Part shown: positions 37,383 to 45,591 of the stretch, piece after piece | Numbering within the stretch: position 1 is the first letter of the stretch | Layout: each line of letters starts with the position of its first letter | DNA from: Comamonas thiooxydans | Lineage (GTDB): Bacteria > Pseudomonadota > Gammaproteobacteria > Burkholderiales > Burkholderiaceae_C | Assembly (NCBI RefSeq): GCF_000964545.1 | Contig: NZ_BBVD01000016.1 | Location: 24,463-88,462, forward strand | DNA: 64,000 nt | Reading direction: 5' to 3' | Notes under the pieces: model-generated | Seen by the model: the letters and a program-made list of their open reading frames with translations, nothing else | What the model was told of the DNA's origin: nothing | The model's database searches: none | Position numbers and translations under genes: made by a program

Positions 37383-37805
37383 TTACCCGGCCGCATCGAA
37401 TACGGGCAATACCTGTTCGCCGCGCTGCAGGTAGCGCACCTGCACGCTCTGGCCGATGCGCATGTCCCCGGGCCGGCCATTGATCTGGCTGAACAGGTAG
37501 TAGCCCTCGGCCATCTCGATGAAGCCCACGGTGTAGGGCGCGATGGAGGCCCATGCCTTGGTGGGGCCGCGCATCACGGTGCTGAAGGAATAGACCGTGC
37601 CGCGCCCGGCGGATTCGCGCCACTCCAGCTGCGCCTTGTCCGCTCCGCAGTGCGGGCAGTACGAGTGCGCGGGCCACACGGCCAGCTGGCAGCCGTTGCA
37701 GTGCTGGTAGGTCAGGCGCTCTTTCTTCAGGGCCGCCCAATAGGGCTCGGCGTCGAGCTGCGCATAGGGCTGGGGCCAGCCGTCGACGTAGTGGATTTCG
37801 CTCAT
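37383..37805 (-). CDS. DUF35 / Zn-ribbon OB-fold acyl-CoA-binding protein
   Basis: A 140-residue protein with an N-terminal helix (QLDAEPYWAALKKERLTYQHC), a rubredoxin-like zinc ribbon with Cys36, Cys39, Cys50 and Cys53 (CNGC, CPHC) and an OB-fold (GTVYSFSTVMRG, YTVGFIEMAEGYYLFSQI). DUF35 proteins pair with thiolase-fold enzymes, as in ChsH2-Ltp2 of steroid side-chain cleavage, where they bind the acyl-CoA and are needed for retro-aldol activity. Its gene is 12 bases after the thiolase-like gene, supporting a complex of the two products. Confidence 0.88.
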   Translation of the reverse strand: MSEIHYVDGWPQPYAQLDAEPYWAALKKERLTYQHCNGCQLAVWPAHSYCPHCGADKAQLEWRESAGRGTVYSFSTVMRGPTKAWASIAPYTVGFIEMAEGYYLFSQINGRPGDMRIGQSVQVRYLQRGEQVLPVFDAAG

Positions 37806-37817
37806 CGCAGGGCTCCT

Positions 37818-39029
37818 TCAGGCTGGGTTGGCAAGAATGGTCACGGCGCCCGCGGCGAGCATGCCGCCCGCCCCCTGCACCAATACCGTCTTGGGCCGCT
37901 TGCGCGGTACGCCACCCAGGGCCTGGCCGCGTAGCTGGCGTATGGCTTCCACGTAGCTGTCCATGTTGCAGGAGATGCCTGGCTGGCCGAACGACAGCCA
38001 GCCGCCGTTGGTATCGGTGGGCAGGTCGCCGTCGATGCCGGTGCGGCCCTCGCGGTAGACATCGATGCCGCGCCCCTTGGGGGCAAAGCCGAGGTCTTCC
38101 ATCACGATGGGGCCCATGTGGGCAAAGTTGACGGAGATCTGCAGCATGTCGATGTCCGCCGGTGTCAGGTCCGATGCCGCATAGGCCTGGCGCGCCGCCT
38201 CGGCCGTGGCCGTGGTGGTGAGGTTGGGGAACTGGCCCAGGCTGGCGTAGCGGCAGGAGCGCATGTTCATGCGGTCGGTCAGATATTCGTGCGTGGAGGC
38301 CGAGCCATAGCCCATCACATGGATGGCGCCCGGCACGCCGCGCGCCTTCTCCACCGAGGTGACGACCAGCGCGCCGCCCGTGCCGCCGCCCCAGGTGGAG
38401 CACATCCAGCGCCGCAGTGGCGTGGCGACGTAGGGCGATGCCAGCACCGTCTCGCGGTCCACCTCGCCAAAGCGCGCCTTGGCCGCGTGCGGATGGCGCA
38501 CGCCCCAGCGCTGGTTGGCGATGGCCACTTCGGCCAGGTCCGCCTCGGTGATGCCGAACTCGTGGAAGTAGCGCTGCGCCGCGATGCCGTAGAGCGCCGG
38601 GATGATGGGCCCATAGGGAATCTCGAACTGCGGATCGGCATCGGCCTCGGCGCCCATGGCCACGGCATCGACGAACAGTTCCGTGGCATCGCTTTGCAGG
38701 CACAGCACATAGTCGGCGCGGCCAGCGGCGATCATCTGCGTGGCCATGGCGACCGAGGCCGTCAGACCCGAGCCGTGCATGGTCAGCTCGGTGTCGAGCG
38801 TCACCGGCATGTGCATGTGCGAGATGAAGATGTTGCTCCACTGCGAACGCTTGTCGGCCCAGGGCGATCGGCCGGTGAACACGGCGTCGATCTGCTCCTT
38901 GCGGATGCCCGCGTCGCGCAGCGCGTGGTTGGTGGCCTCCACGGCCAGTTGCATGGGGTCCTTGCGGTCGGCGCGCGACGCATAGGCATCGCCCATGCCG
39001 ACGATGGCCGCCACGGGTTGGCGTGACAT
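37818..39029 (-). CDS. thiolase-fold protein of SCP2/Ltp type lacking the catalytic Cys and His
   Basis: A 403-residue protein of the nonspecific lipid-transfer/SCP2-thiolase family. The N-terminal AAIVGMGDAYASRADRKDP and the core QRYFHEFGITEADLAEVAI are typical. Where thiolases have the nucleophile (CASG) it has HGSG, with His85 in the Cys place. The C-terminal GHPxG motif reads GQPGIS, so the catalytic His is also lost. It therefore probably does not act as a thiolase. Ltp2-like aldolases share this loss and work with a DUF35 partner, which is encoded next door. A retro-aldol cleavage of a beta-hydroxyacyl-CoA is the best guess. Confidence 0.85.
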   Translation of the reverse strand: MSRQPVAAIVGMGDAYASRADRKDPMQLAVEATNHALRDAGIRKEQIDAVFTGRSPWADKRSQWSNIFISHMHMPVTLDTELTMHGSGLTASVAMATQMIAAGRADYVLCLQSDATELFVDAVAMGAEADADPQFEIPYGPIIPALYGIAAQRYFHEFGITEADLAEVAIANQRWGVRHPHAAKARFGEVDRETVLASPYVATPLRRWMCSTWGGGTGGALVVTSVEKARGVPGAIHVMGYGSASTHEYLTDRMNMRSCRYASLGQFPNLTTTATAEAARQAYAASDLTPADIDMLQISVNFAHMGPIVMEDLGFAPKGRGIDVYREGRTGIDGDLPTDTNGGWLSFGQPGISCNMDSYVEAIRQLRGQALGGVPRKRPKTVLVQGAGGMLAAGAVTILANPA

Positions 39030-39046
39030 GGCTGCTTCCTTTTTGC

Positions 39047-39104
39047 TTTGAAAAAAATAGCTGCCAGCGCTTGATGGGAAAGCGATGGAAGCCGATTCTG
39101 TTTG
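39047..39104. repeat. dispersed intergenic palindromic repeat, copy 7
   Basis: GAAAAAAATAGCTGCCAGCG, CTTGATGGGAAAGCG, then ATGGAAGCCGATTC. Located between the MaoC and thiolase-like genes, inside the probable operon transcript. Confidence 0.75.
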
Positions 39105-39110
39105 TATTCC

Positions 39111-39611
39111 TTACGCCGCCTTGGGCGCGGGCAGCGTCGAGGCGATCAGCGCATCCAGGTCTTCGCGCTTGCGCAGCATCAGCAGGCTCCACTCGCCTTG
39201 CTGCACGATGTCGCCGTCCTGGTTCAGCACCTGGATCAGGAACTTGATCACGCCGTACTTCTCGTCCTTGACCTTCTTGCCGATCACAGTGGCGCGGGCG
39301 AACACGGTGTCGTCGATCAGCACGGGCTTGAGGAAGCGCATGTTGTCGATGCCGTAGTTGGCCTGGATGCCCAGGCCGAACTGGATCAGCCCGGTGGCGA
39401 TGGAGTAGGTGAGGGCGCCTTGCACCAGGCGCTTGCCGAAGCGCGTCTTGGAGGCGTAGAGCGTGTTGGAGTGGATGGCGATCCAGTTGCCGGTGAGCGC
39501 GCAGTAGTTCACCACGTCGGTCTCGGTGATGGTGCGCCCGCCGGAGTTGAAGACCTGGCCGTCTTGCAGCTCGTCGAAGGTCTGGCTGATCTGGTTGTTG
39601 ATGAGGCTCAT
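39111..39611 (-). CDS. MaoC-like enoyl-CoA hydratase
   Basis: A 166-residue single hot-dog hydratase. TITETDVVNYCALTGNWIAIHSNTLYASKTRFGKRLVQGALT holds the hydratase 2 pattern, with Asp replaced by Asn/Trp and His kept. It would hydrate the enoyl-CoA from the upstream dehydrogenase to a beta-hydroxyacyl-CoA, the type of substrate a retro-aldolase needs. RBS CAGGAGATACGC precedes ATG 39611. Confidence 0.85.
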   Translation of the reverse strand: MSLINNQISQTFDELQDGQVFNSGGRTITETDVVNYCALTGNWIAIHSNTLYASKTRFGKRLVQGALTYSIATGLIQFGLGIQANYGIDNMRFLKPVLIDDTVFARATVIGKKVKDEKYGVIKFLIQVLNQDGDIVQQGEWSLLMLRKREDLDALIASTLPAPKAA

Positions 39612-39695
39612 GCGTATCTCCTGTTGTATTCGTGGATGCGGTAGGGGCGCGCTCCCGGAGCGGACGTTCCGGAAGCGGGGTGCGGATGCGCCGGT

Positions 39696-40838
39696 TTACA
39701 GGCGCAGCGACTTGGCGATGATGGTCCGCTGGATCTGCGAGGTGCCGCCGCCGATGGTGCACTGGATGGATTCGCGCAGGTAGCGCTCCATGTCGGCCTC
39801 GGGCAGGTTGGCGAAGCCACCGAGGATCTGCATGCCGTCGAGCGCGCACTGCTTCAGGGTTTCGGAGGCGAACAGCTTGGCCATCGACGTTTCGGTCGGC
39901 GCGGGCTTGCCCTCGGCCTTCATGACGCCGGCGCGATAGACCAGCAGGCGGGCCGCATCGACGCGGGTCTGGTCTTCTGCCAGCATGTGCTTGAGCACCT
40001 GGAAGTTGAAGATCGGCTGGCCGAACTGCGTGCGCTGGTGCGCATAGCGGTTGGCGTTGTTCACGGCTTCCTGCGCGTTGCCCGTGTAGGCGGCGGCGAC
40101 GGCGCAGCGCTCGAGCTCGAGGTGGTTGAGGATGATCTCGTGGCCTTGGCCTTCCTCGCCGAGGATCATGTCGCCGGGCACGATGACGTTGTCGAGGAAG
40201 ATTTCGGTCGTGCCGGTCGCGTGGCGCGACAGCGTGGGCAGCTTGTTAATGACCAGGCCCGGCGTGGTGTTCGGGATCAGCAGCATGGATAGGCCGCCAT
40301 GCTTGTTGTTCATGTCGGTGCGCACCAGCATCGCGATGACGGTGTCCTTGGCCTGGGCGCCCGAGCAGAACATCTTCGCGCCGTTGACGACCCAATCGCC
40401 GTTCGCGTTCTTCTTGGCATGGGTCTTGGTGGCGAACACGTCCGAGCCTGCATCGGGCTCCGTCATCGACACCGAGAAACGGATTTTTCCTTCGATGAAG
40501 GGCTTGACGTACATCTCCTTTTGCTTGGCCGAGCCGTACTTGGCGATGTTCATCGCGGTGAAGGTGGGCACCAGGATGGCAGCGGCGAAGTCGAAGCCAT
40601 ACTTGCCCAGGCCCTCGGCCATCAGCACGTAGTCGAAGATGTTGCCGCCCACGCCGCCTTCTTCTTCGGAGAACAGCAGGCCCAGCCAGCCCTGCTGGGC
40701 GATCTTTTCATAGGCTTCGTAGGGGTAGTCGCGGTTCTGGTCGCACTTGCGGATGTATTCGCAGGTGATCTCGTTGTCCATGAACTTGTTCACGGTGTCG
40801 AGCCACAACTGCTGCGATTCGTCGAGGAAATTGGCCAT
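39696..40838 (-). CDS. acyl-CoA dehydrogenase
   Basis: A 380-residue FAD enzyme. VSMTEPDAGSDVFATKTHA is the FAD/substrate strand, RTQFGQPIFNFQVLKHMLAE the middle helix, and ILGGFANLPEADMERYLRES the C-terminal signature. The YEGT catalytic-Glu segment reads TIGGGTSQIQ, which is common in one large subgroup that places its base elsewhere. It is the first gene of a probable operon reaching 33019. AAGGAG, 7 bases from ATG, is part of a perfect hairpin. Confidence 0.92.
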   Translation of the reverse strand: MANFLDESQQLWLDTVNKFMDNEITCEYIRKCDQNRDYPYEAYEKIAQQGWLGLLFSEEEGGVGGNIFDYVLMAEGLGKYGFDFAAAILVPTFTAMNIAKYGSAKQKEMYVKPFIEGKIRFSVSMTEPDAGSDVFATKTHAKKNANGDWVVNGAKMFCSGAQAKDTVIAMLVRTDMNNKHGGLSMLLIPNTTPGLVINKLPTLSRHATGTTEIFLDNVIVPGDMILGEEGQGHEIILNHLELERCAVAAAYTGNAQEAVNNANRYAHQRTQFGQPIFNFQVLKHMLAEDQTRVDAARLLVYRAGVMKAEGKPAPTETSMAKLFASETLKQCALDGMQILGGFANLPEADMERYLRESIQCTIGGGTSQIQRTIIAKSLRL

Positions 40839-40847
40839 CTCGTTGCT

Positions 40848-40877
40848 CCTTCGGGCGGGTGTTTGACAGCCCGAAGG
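40848..40877 (-). promoter_or_regulatory. hairpin covering the ribosome-binding site of the dehydrogenase gene
   Basis: On the minus strand CCTTCGGGC (40877-40869) pairs perfectly with GCCCGAAGG (40856-40848), with a 12-base loop. The 3' arm contains GAAGG of the Shine-Dalgarno GAAGGAG that starts the 40838 gene. In mRNA the stem would hide the RBS. No T tract follows, so a terminator is unlikely. Confidence 0.6.
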
Positions 40878-40910
40878 TTAGGCAGGAGGGGCGTGCAAAC
40901 CAAGTTGCAA

Positions 40911-40930
40911 ATTTCGAAATGCCATTTCGA
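40911..40930. promoter_or_regulatory. TTCGAA-type palindrome upstream of the dehydrogenase operon
   Basis: ATTTCGAAAT (40911-40920) is a perfect palindrome that extends into TCGAAAT-GCC-ATTTCGA (40914-40930), also perfect. A similar block (ATTTCGAA, spacer, ATTCGAG) is found at 45499-45519 before the LysR gene of 45407. It is a candidate LysR operator 75-95 bases before the start codon. Confidence 0.5.
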
Positions 40931-40968
40931 CGGCGGCGAAGTAGGTGCGAGGTTGAGGCCGGCGCGGC

Positions 40969-41961
40969 TCAGGACAGCGCCGCGGACGCAGCCAGCTCGC
41001 GGAATTGCGCGATGCCTTCGCGGTGCACGCGCTCGGCCTCGGCCAGGCCGATGGGGGTGGCAGGCTTCTGGCTGAGCGCGCGCAGCGCGGTCTGGACCGC
41101 CGGGTCCTGGAGCGATTCGCCCAGGGCGCGGTTGAGCACTTCGAGGATGGCCTGCGGCGTGCCCCTCTTGACGTAGAAACCGCCGGCGATCGAGATGGCC
41201 ATGTCCTTCACGCGCGGGGTCTCCGCGATCGCGGGATAGGCCGGCCGCTCGGGAATGCGCTCCTGGCTCAGCACGGCCAGGATCTTGATCATGCCCTTCT
41301 TCTGGAACTCCTCGTGCTGCGCGAGGTAGGGAATGATGTAGAAATCCACCTCCCCGGCCAGCAGCGCCTGGTCGGCGGGGCCTCCGCCTTTGTACGGAAC
41401 GTGCAGCATCTCGATGCCGGTCATCCGGGAGAGCCGGCTGGCGAGGAGGTGGTAGATGGACCCCGGTCCGGTGCTGGCGTAGGTCAGCGGCTTGCCTTGC
41501 CGGGCCATTTTGTCGGCGTAGGCAAGGAATTCTTCCACCGAGCGGACCGGCAGCCCCTTGCGCGTGATCAGCACAAGCTCGGGCCGGCTGATCAACTGGA
41601 CCAGCTGGAAGTCGTCGCCGCGGAATTTCACGGACGCAATGCTGCTGGCTGCCAGTTCCAGCTCGGCCAGCGAACCCCGGTACAGATGGTAGCCATCGGC
41701 GCGTTCGTTCATGATCTTCTGCGCGGCAATGGTGCCGCTGGCCCCCGCGATGTTCTGCACCACCACTGGCTGCCCCAGCTTGGCCGACAGTGTCGGGCTG
41801 ACGGCGCGGGCCGTGCTGTCGCCGCTGCCGCCCGGGGGATAGGGGATGACCAGGGTCACCGGCCGGCTTGGATAGGTGTCGGCCCGCGTGGGGCCGGGCA
41901 GCCAGGCCGGCAGGGCGCCGGCGCTCAGCAGTTGAAGGAATTGGCGCTTCGTGGGATGCAT
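40969..41961 (-). CDS. Bug (TctC-type) periplasmic solute-binding protein
   Basis: A 330-residue exported protein starting MHPTKRQFLQLLSAGALPAW (ATG 41961, AAGGAGACAAAC upstream). It has VTLVIPYPPGGSGDSTARA, VVVQNIAGASGTIAAQKIM, LTYASTGPGSIYHLLASRL and MLHVPYKGGG. It follows the M20 amidohydrolase gene by 26 bases, so its ligand may be an amide or its hydrolysis product. Confidence 0.92.
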   Translation of the reverse strand: MHPTKRQFLQLLSAGALPAWLPGPTRADTYPSRPVTLVIPYPPGGSGDSTARAVSPTLSAKLGQPVVVQNIAGASGTIAAQKIMNERADGYHLYRGSLAELELAASSIASVKFRGDDFQLVQLISRPELVLITRKGLPVRSVEEFLAYADKMARQGKPLTYASTGPGSIYHLLASRLSRMTGIEMLHVPYKGGGPADQALLAGEVDFYIIPYLAQHEEFQKKGMIKILAVLSQERIPERPAYPAIAETPRVKDMAISIAGGFYVKRGTPQAILEVLNRALGESLQDPAVQTALRALSQKPATPIGLAEAERVHREGIAQFRELAASAALS

Positions 41962-41987
41962 GGTGTTTGTCTCCTTGGGGCAGGCTC

Positions 41988-43418
41988 TTATCGGTTGGCC
42001 GCCTTGCGCAGCGGCGGCGGCAGTACGTCGGCGGGAATCGGGCACTGGTAGGCCACGCCGCGGCGGCGCTCGATCCAGTGCCGGCGCGCCGCCTCGATGT
42101 GCGCTGGCTCCTGGAACAGGTCGATGGCCGTGGCGGCCAGGGTCTTGGCGGCCAGCAGCATGCCCTTGTGCGCGATGCCGGTCTTGCCCTGCGTGACCCA
42201 TTGCCACGAATGCGGGCTGGTGCCGAAGGCGAAGCAGGCCGTCATGCACTGCGCCGTGGGCGTCACCCAGCTCACATCGCCCACGTCGGTAGAGCCGTGC
42301 ATGGGCGTGACGATGCGCTGGTCGTACTCGTCCACCGTGTCGAACAGCGGCTTGGGGTCGCGCCAGGCGGCCGTCAGCCAGCGGCCCAGGGCCTCGTGCT
42401 CCTCGGGCTTGGTGGTCTTCACCAGTTCACTGGCGTAGGCTTGGTCCCGGGAGTCGTAGCGCGGCGCCCCGAGGCGCTTGAGGTTCTCGTACATGAGCTG
42501 GTTGAGCGGGTCGTTGAGCACCATGTTCGAGCAGCCCGAATGGAAGCGCACCTGCACCTGGCAGCCGCTCATCAGCGCCGCGCCATTGGCGATGTCCAGC
42601 ACCCGCTGGTACAGCGCATCGACCTCGTGGTTGTGCGGCGCGCGGATCATGTACAGCGCCTCGGCGCTGGCCTGCACCACGTTGGGGGCCAGGCCGCCCG
42701 CATCGGTGATGGCGTAGTGCACCCGTGCATCCGTGGGCATGTGCTCGCGCAGGAAGTTGACGCCGATGTTCATCAGCTCCAGCGCATCCAGCGCGCTGCG
42801 GCCCAGGTGCGGCGACGAGCCGGCGTGCGCCGCCACGCCGGTGAAGCGGAAATACGCCTGCTTCACCGCCAGGAAGCTCATGTTCTTGACCGTGGTGATG
42901 GGTCCCGGGTGCCAGGTGAGGGCGGCGCTCAGGTCGTCGAACAGGCCGTCGCGCGCCATGAAGGTCTTGCCGTAGCCGCCTTCCTCGGCCGGGCAGCCGT
43001 AGAAGCGCACCGTGCCGGGCGTGCCGGTGCGCTCCAGGAACTCCTTGACGCCCACGGCCGCCAGGTGCGCGGCCGTGCCCAGCAGGTGATGGCCGCAGCC
43101 ATGGCCGTTGCCGGACATGATTTCGCTCGATGGGCGGCATTCCAGCGCCTGGCTTTCCTGGCTGAGCTGCGCCAGCGCATCGAACTCGCCCAGGATGCCG
43201 ATGACCGGGCCGCCGCTGCCGGCCTCGGCCAAGAAGGCCGTCGGAATGCCGGCGACGCCTTCGGTGATCCGGAACCCCGCCTGGCGCAGGTATTGGATGT
43301 GGGCGGCGGCGGAGTTTTGTTCCTGGTAGCCCAGTTCGGCAAAGCTCCAGATCCTGTCGGAAAGCGCGGTGTAGGCGGGGGCTTGCGCGTCGATGAAGTC
43401 TTCGGTGGCAGCGTGCAT
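41988..43418 (-). CDS. M20 family amidohydrolase, AbgB-like
   Basis: A 476-residue metallopeptidase-fold hydrolase. The metal site shows GNGHGCGHHLLGTAA, the catalytic Glu pair is in GCPAEEGGYGK, and FTGVAAHAGSSPHLGRSALDALEL is the dimerisation/substrate domain. Closest in pattern to p-aminobenzoyl-glutamate hydrolase subunit B. It would cleave an N-acyl amino acid or similar amide. The family is usually cytoplasmic, and no signal peptide is seen. It diverges from a LysR gene. Confidence 0.88.
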   Translation of the reverse strand: MHAATEDFIDAQAPAYTALSDRIWSFAELGYQEQNSAAAHIQYLRQAGFRITEGVAGIPTAFLAEAGSGGPVIGILGEFDALAQLSQESQALECRPSSEIMSGNGHGCGHHLLGTAAHLAAVGVKEFLERTGTPGTVRFYGCPAEEGGYGKTFMARDGLFDDLSAALTWHPGPITTVKNMSFLAVKQAYFRFTGVAAHAGSSPHLGRSALDALELMNIGVNFLREHMPTDARVHYAITDAGGLAPNVVQASAEALYMIRAPHNHEVDALYQRVLDIANGAALMSGCQVQVRFHSGCSNMVLNDPLNQLMYENLKRLGAPRYDSRDQAYASELVKTTKPEEHEALGRWLTAAWRDPKPLFDTVDEYDQRIVTPMHGSTDVGDVSWVTPTAQCMTACFAFGTSPHSWQWVTQGKTGIAHKGMLLAAKTLAATAIDLFQEPAHIEAARRHWIERRRGVAYQCPIPADVLPPPLRKAANR

Positions 43419-43496
43419 GGGGGCTCTCGTTGTGGGTGACGCACAGGAGTCTGGATAAAGTCGACTGTTGCATCAATGACAGAAGTGGTGGATATT

Positions 43497-43516
43497 TGTT
43501 GCGTAATCAGGCAACA
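43497..43516. promoter_or_regulatory. LysR-box-like palindrome in the M20/LysR divergent gap
   Basis: TGTTGC-GTAATCAG-GCAACA has perfect 6-bp arms and ends one base before the ATG at 43518. It lies in the 99-bp gap between the LysR gene and the M20-Bug pair. A T-N11-A core is present. It is a candidate autoregulatory site. Confidence 0.5.
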
Positions 43517-43517
43517 C

Positions 43518-44471
43518 ATGAATCCCATGCCCAATGCTTTGGATGGCCGGCTCGATGCACGCTTGGCGCATTACTTCCTGCAAGTGCTCGACAGCGGATC
43601 GGTACGCGGCGGCGCCGAGGTGCTGGGTGTGGATCCATCCGTGGTGAGCCGCGCCGTCAGCACGCTGGAGCAGGAATGCGGCGCCTGCCTGCTGGAGCGC
43701 AAGGGGCGTGGCGTGCAGCCGACCGATGCCGGTGCGCTGGTGGCGGACTACCTGCGGCGCCAGCTGAGCCAGAAGCGCCAATTGCTGGAGCAGCTCGACA
43801 GCATCCAGAAGGTGCAGCGCGGCCATGTGGATCTGATGGCGGGCGAAGGTTTCGTGGACTGGCTGATGCAGCGCGTGCTGCATGGCTTCATGGCGCGGCA
43901 TCCGGGGATCACCGTGGATCTGTCCATCGGCCGCACGGACGAGATCGCCCGCCGGGTCGTGGAAGACCGCGCCCATATCGGCATCGCATTCCAGCCGCCC
44001 AAGGACGGGCGGCTTCGCTCACACCATTCGCATTCCTATCCCATCCAGGCCCATGTGCTGGATTCGCATCCGCTGGCGCAGCGCACGCCGCCGCTGGACC
44101 TGGCCGACCTGCTGCCCTATCCGGGCGTGGCCATGCACCATGGCTTCGGCCTGCAGCAGCATATCGAGGCGGCCCAGACCGTGGAGGGGGTGCGGCTGAA
44201 CACGGTATTCACCACCAGCTCCTTCAATGCCATGAGCCATTTCGTTCTACTGGGCCTGGGCTACGTGCTGTCGTCGCGCCTGCTGGCGGTGCCGCAGGCG
44301 GCACAGGCCCGGTTGGTCAGGCTGCCGATGAAGAATCCCATCCTGTCGCAGGGGCGGGTCCACGTGATCTCGCGCCATGGCCGGGTCCTGCCGCCCGCGG
44401 CAGGCATTTTGCTGCGGGACATCGTTGGCGGCATCGACTCGTATGCATCGGCCGGCACCGGCGCGCCTTGA
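43518..44471 (+). CDS. LysR-family transcriptional regulator
   Basis: A 317-residue LysR regulator. The HTH spans about residues 12-60 (HYFLQVLDSGSVRGGAEVLG, VDPSVVSRAVSTLEQECGAC), and the effector domain has GHVDLMAGEGFVDWLM and FTTSSFNAMSHFVLLGLGY. ATG 43518 was picked; ATG 43476 gives 14 more residues, and neither has a clear RBS. It is divergent from M20 and Bug, its probable targets. Its end meets the next LysR gene head-on with no gap. Confidence 0.88.
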   Translation: MNPMPNALDGRLDARLAHYFLQVLDSGSVRGGAEVLGVDPSVVSRAVSTLEQECGACLLERKGRGVQPTDAGALVADYLRRQLSQKRQLLEQLDSIQKVQRGHVDLMAGEGFVDWLMQRVLHGFMARHPGITVDLSIGRTDEIARRVVEDRAHIGIAFQPPKDGRLRSHHSHSYPIQAHVLDSHPLAQRTPPLDLADLLPYPGVAMHHGFGLQQHIEAAQTVEGVRLNTVFTTSSFNAMSHFVLLGLGYVLSSRLLAVPQAAQARLVRLPMKNPILSQGRVHVISRHGRVLPPAAGILLRDIVGGIDSYASAGTGAP

Positions 44472-45407
44472 TCAGGGGGCAGCGCCTGTCGCCGCATCGG
44501 CCGGCCGGCTCATCAACTGCGCGAGCAGCGCCTGGGCGGCAGGCCCCAGGCTGCGTTCGCGCGGCGTGGCGATCTGCACGATGCGCCGCGCCCAGGTGTC
44601 CGAAAGCGGTATGGCCAGCACGCCGTCCAGCCGCGTCTGCATCACCGAGCATTCGGGCTGCACCGTCACCCCCAGGCGCGCCTGCGCCAGGCTCATGGCC
44701 ACGCCGGTGCTGCGCACGCAGTACTTGGGCTTGTAGGCGACGCCGAGCTTGCGCGCCGCGTTGGAGAACGCCTGCTGCATGACCGAGACGACGATGAGGT
44801 CGTGCGCCACCAGGTCCTTGAACGACACGCTGGCGCGCCCGGCCAGCGGATGTGCCTCGGGCACGACGGCCACCATGCGGTCGGTACGGTAAGGCGCGAC
44901 CTGCACGCCTTCCAGCTGCAGCCCCGGGGCGAGGGCGAACACGCCGATGTCCGCATCGCCCTGCTGCACGGCCTGCACGATCTCGGTGTTCTCCAGTTCG
45001 CGCACCACCAGGTCCACCATGGGATAGTCACGCGCGAAGTCGCCCAGTTCGCGCGAGAGGAAGGGCACGAAGATGGAGCGCGCCGAGGCCACGAAAACCT
45101 CGCCGCGCACGCCTTCGCTGAAGGCCGTGACCTCGTCGCGCATCGCGTCGAGTTCGGTAAAGAGCTTGCGGATGTAGCGCACCACCACCTGGCCTGCGGC
45201 AGTGGGCGCCACGCCCTTGGGCGTGCGTTCGAGCAACTGGATGCCCGCGATCTCCTCGAAGTCCTGGATGCGCTTGGTGGCGGTGGAGGCCGCAATGTTC
45301 TCTCGGATCGCCGCGCGCCCGATCTGCTGCTCTTCCACGGCCGAGAGGAACAGCCGTAGCGTGAAAAGGTCGGTCTGGCGGATGAAATGAAGGCGGTTGA
45401 AGGTCAT
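44472..45407 (-). CDS. LysR-family transcriptional regulator
   Basis: A 311-residue LysR regulator starting MTFNRLHFIRQTDLFTLRLF at ATG 45407. HTH: EEQQIGRAAIRENIAASTAT, KRIQDFEEIAGIQLLERTPKG. The effector domain includes VFVASARSIFVPFLSRELGDF and LGVTVQPECSVMQTRL. It is divergent from the Bug pair at 45592; the gap holds TTCGAG/TTCGAA palindromes also found upstream of the 40838 operon. Confidence 0.88.
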   Translation of the reverse strand: MTFNRLHFIRQTDLFTLRLFLSAVEEQQIGRAAIRENIAASTATKRIQDFEEIAGIQLLERTPKGVAPTAAGQVVVRYIRKLFTELDAMRDEVTAFSEGVRGEVFVASARSIFVPFLSRELGDFARDYPMVDLVVRELENTEIVQAVQQGDADIGVFALAPGLQLEGVQVAPYRTDRMVAVVPEAHPLAGRASVSFKDLVAHDLIVVSVMQQAFSNAARKLGVAYKPKYCVRSTGVAMSLAQARLGVTVQPECSVMQTRLDGVLAIPLSDTWARRIVQIATPRERSLGPAAQALLAQLMSRPADAATGAAP

Positions 45408-45489
45408 TATGTGCCAAGCATACCGGCCGGGCGTGCAGTCGGTCGATCCAGGACTGCCTCCCTCGAAAAAGACTGCATGGGCCTGGGGC

Positions 45490-45519
45490 TTCGAGCTTCT
45501 CGAATCGCCGCTTCGAAAT
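45490..45519. promoter_or_regulatory. TTCGAA-type operator candidates in the LysR/Bug divergent gap
   Basis: TTCGAG-CTT-CTCGAA (45490-45504) is a perfect palindrome with a T-N11-A core. It is followed by TTCGAAAT (45512-45519). On the minus strand the second half reads ATTTCGAA, six bases, ATTCGAG, close to the block at 40911-40930. A plus-strand TTGACGG starts at about 45557. Confidence 0.5.
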
Positions 45520-45591
45520 TCCCCACTTGGACACGCTGCGCGCTTCACTGAAGATTTGACGGTAATACGGACATGAGAGGAGACACGCACC

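Noticed and set aside
36346..39849. A single 1167-codon minus-strand frame
   Set aside because: Only its last 336 codons are a real gene (Bug). The upstream part is the wrong frame of the DUF35, thiolase-like and MaoC genes and is Arg/His/Gly-rich.
41389..41401. TTTGTACGGAACG, resembling the shared promoter block
   Set aside because: It lies inside a Bug coding region, where it encodes the conserved VPYK motif on the minus strand, and no TTGACC follows at the right distance.
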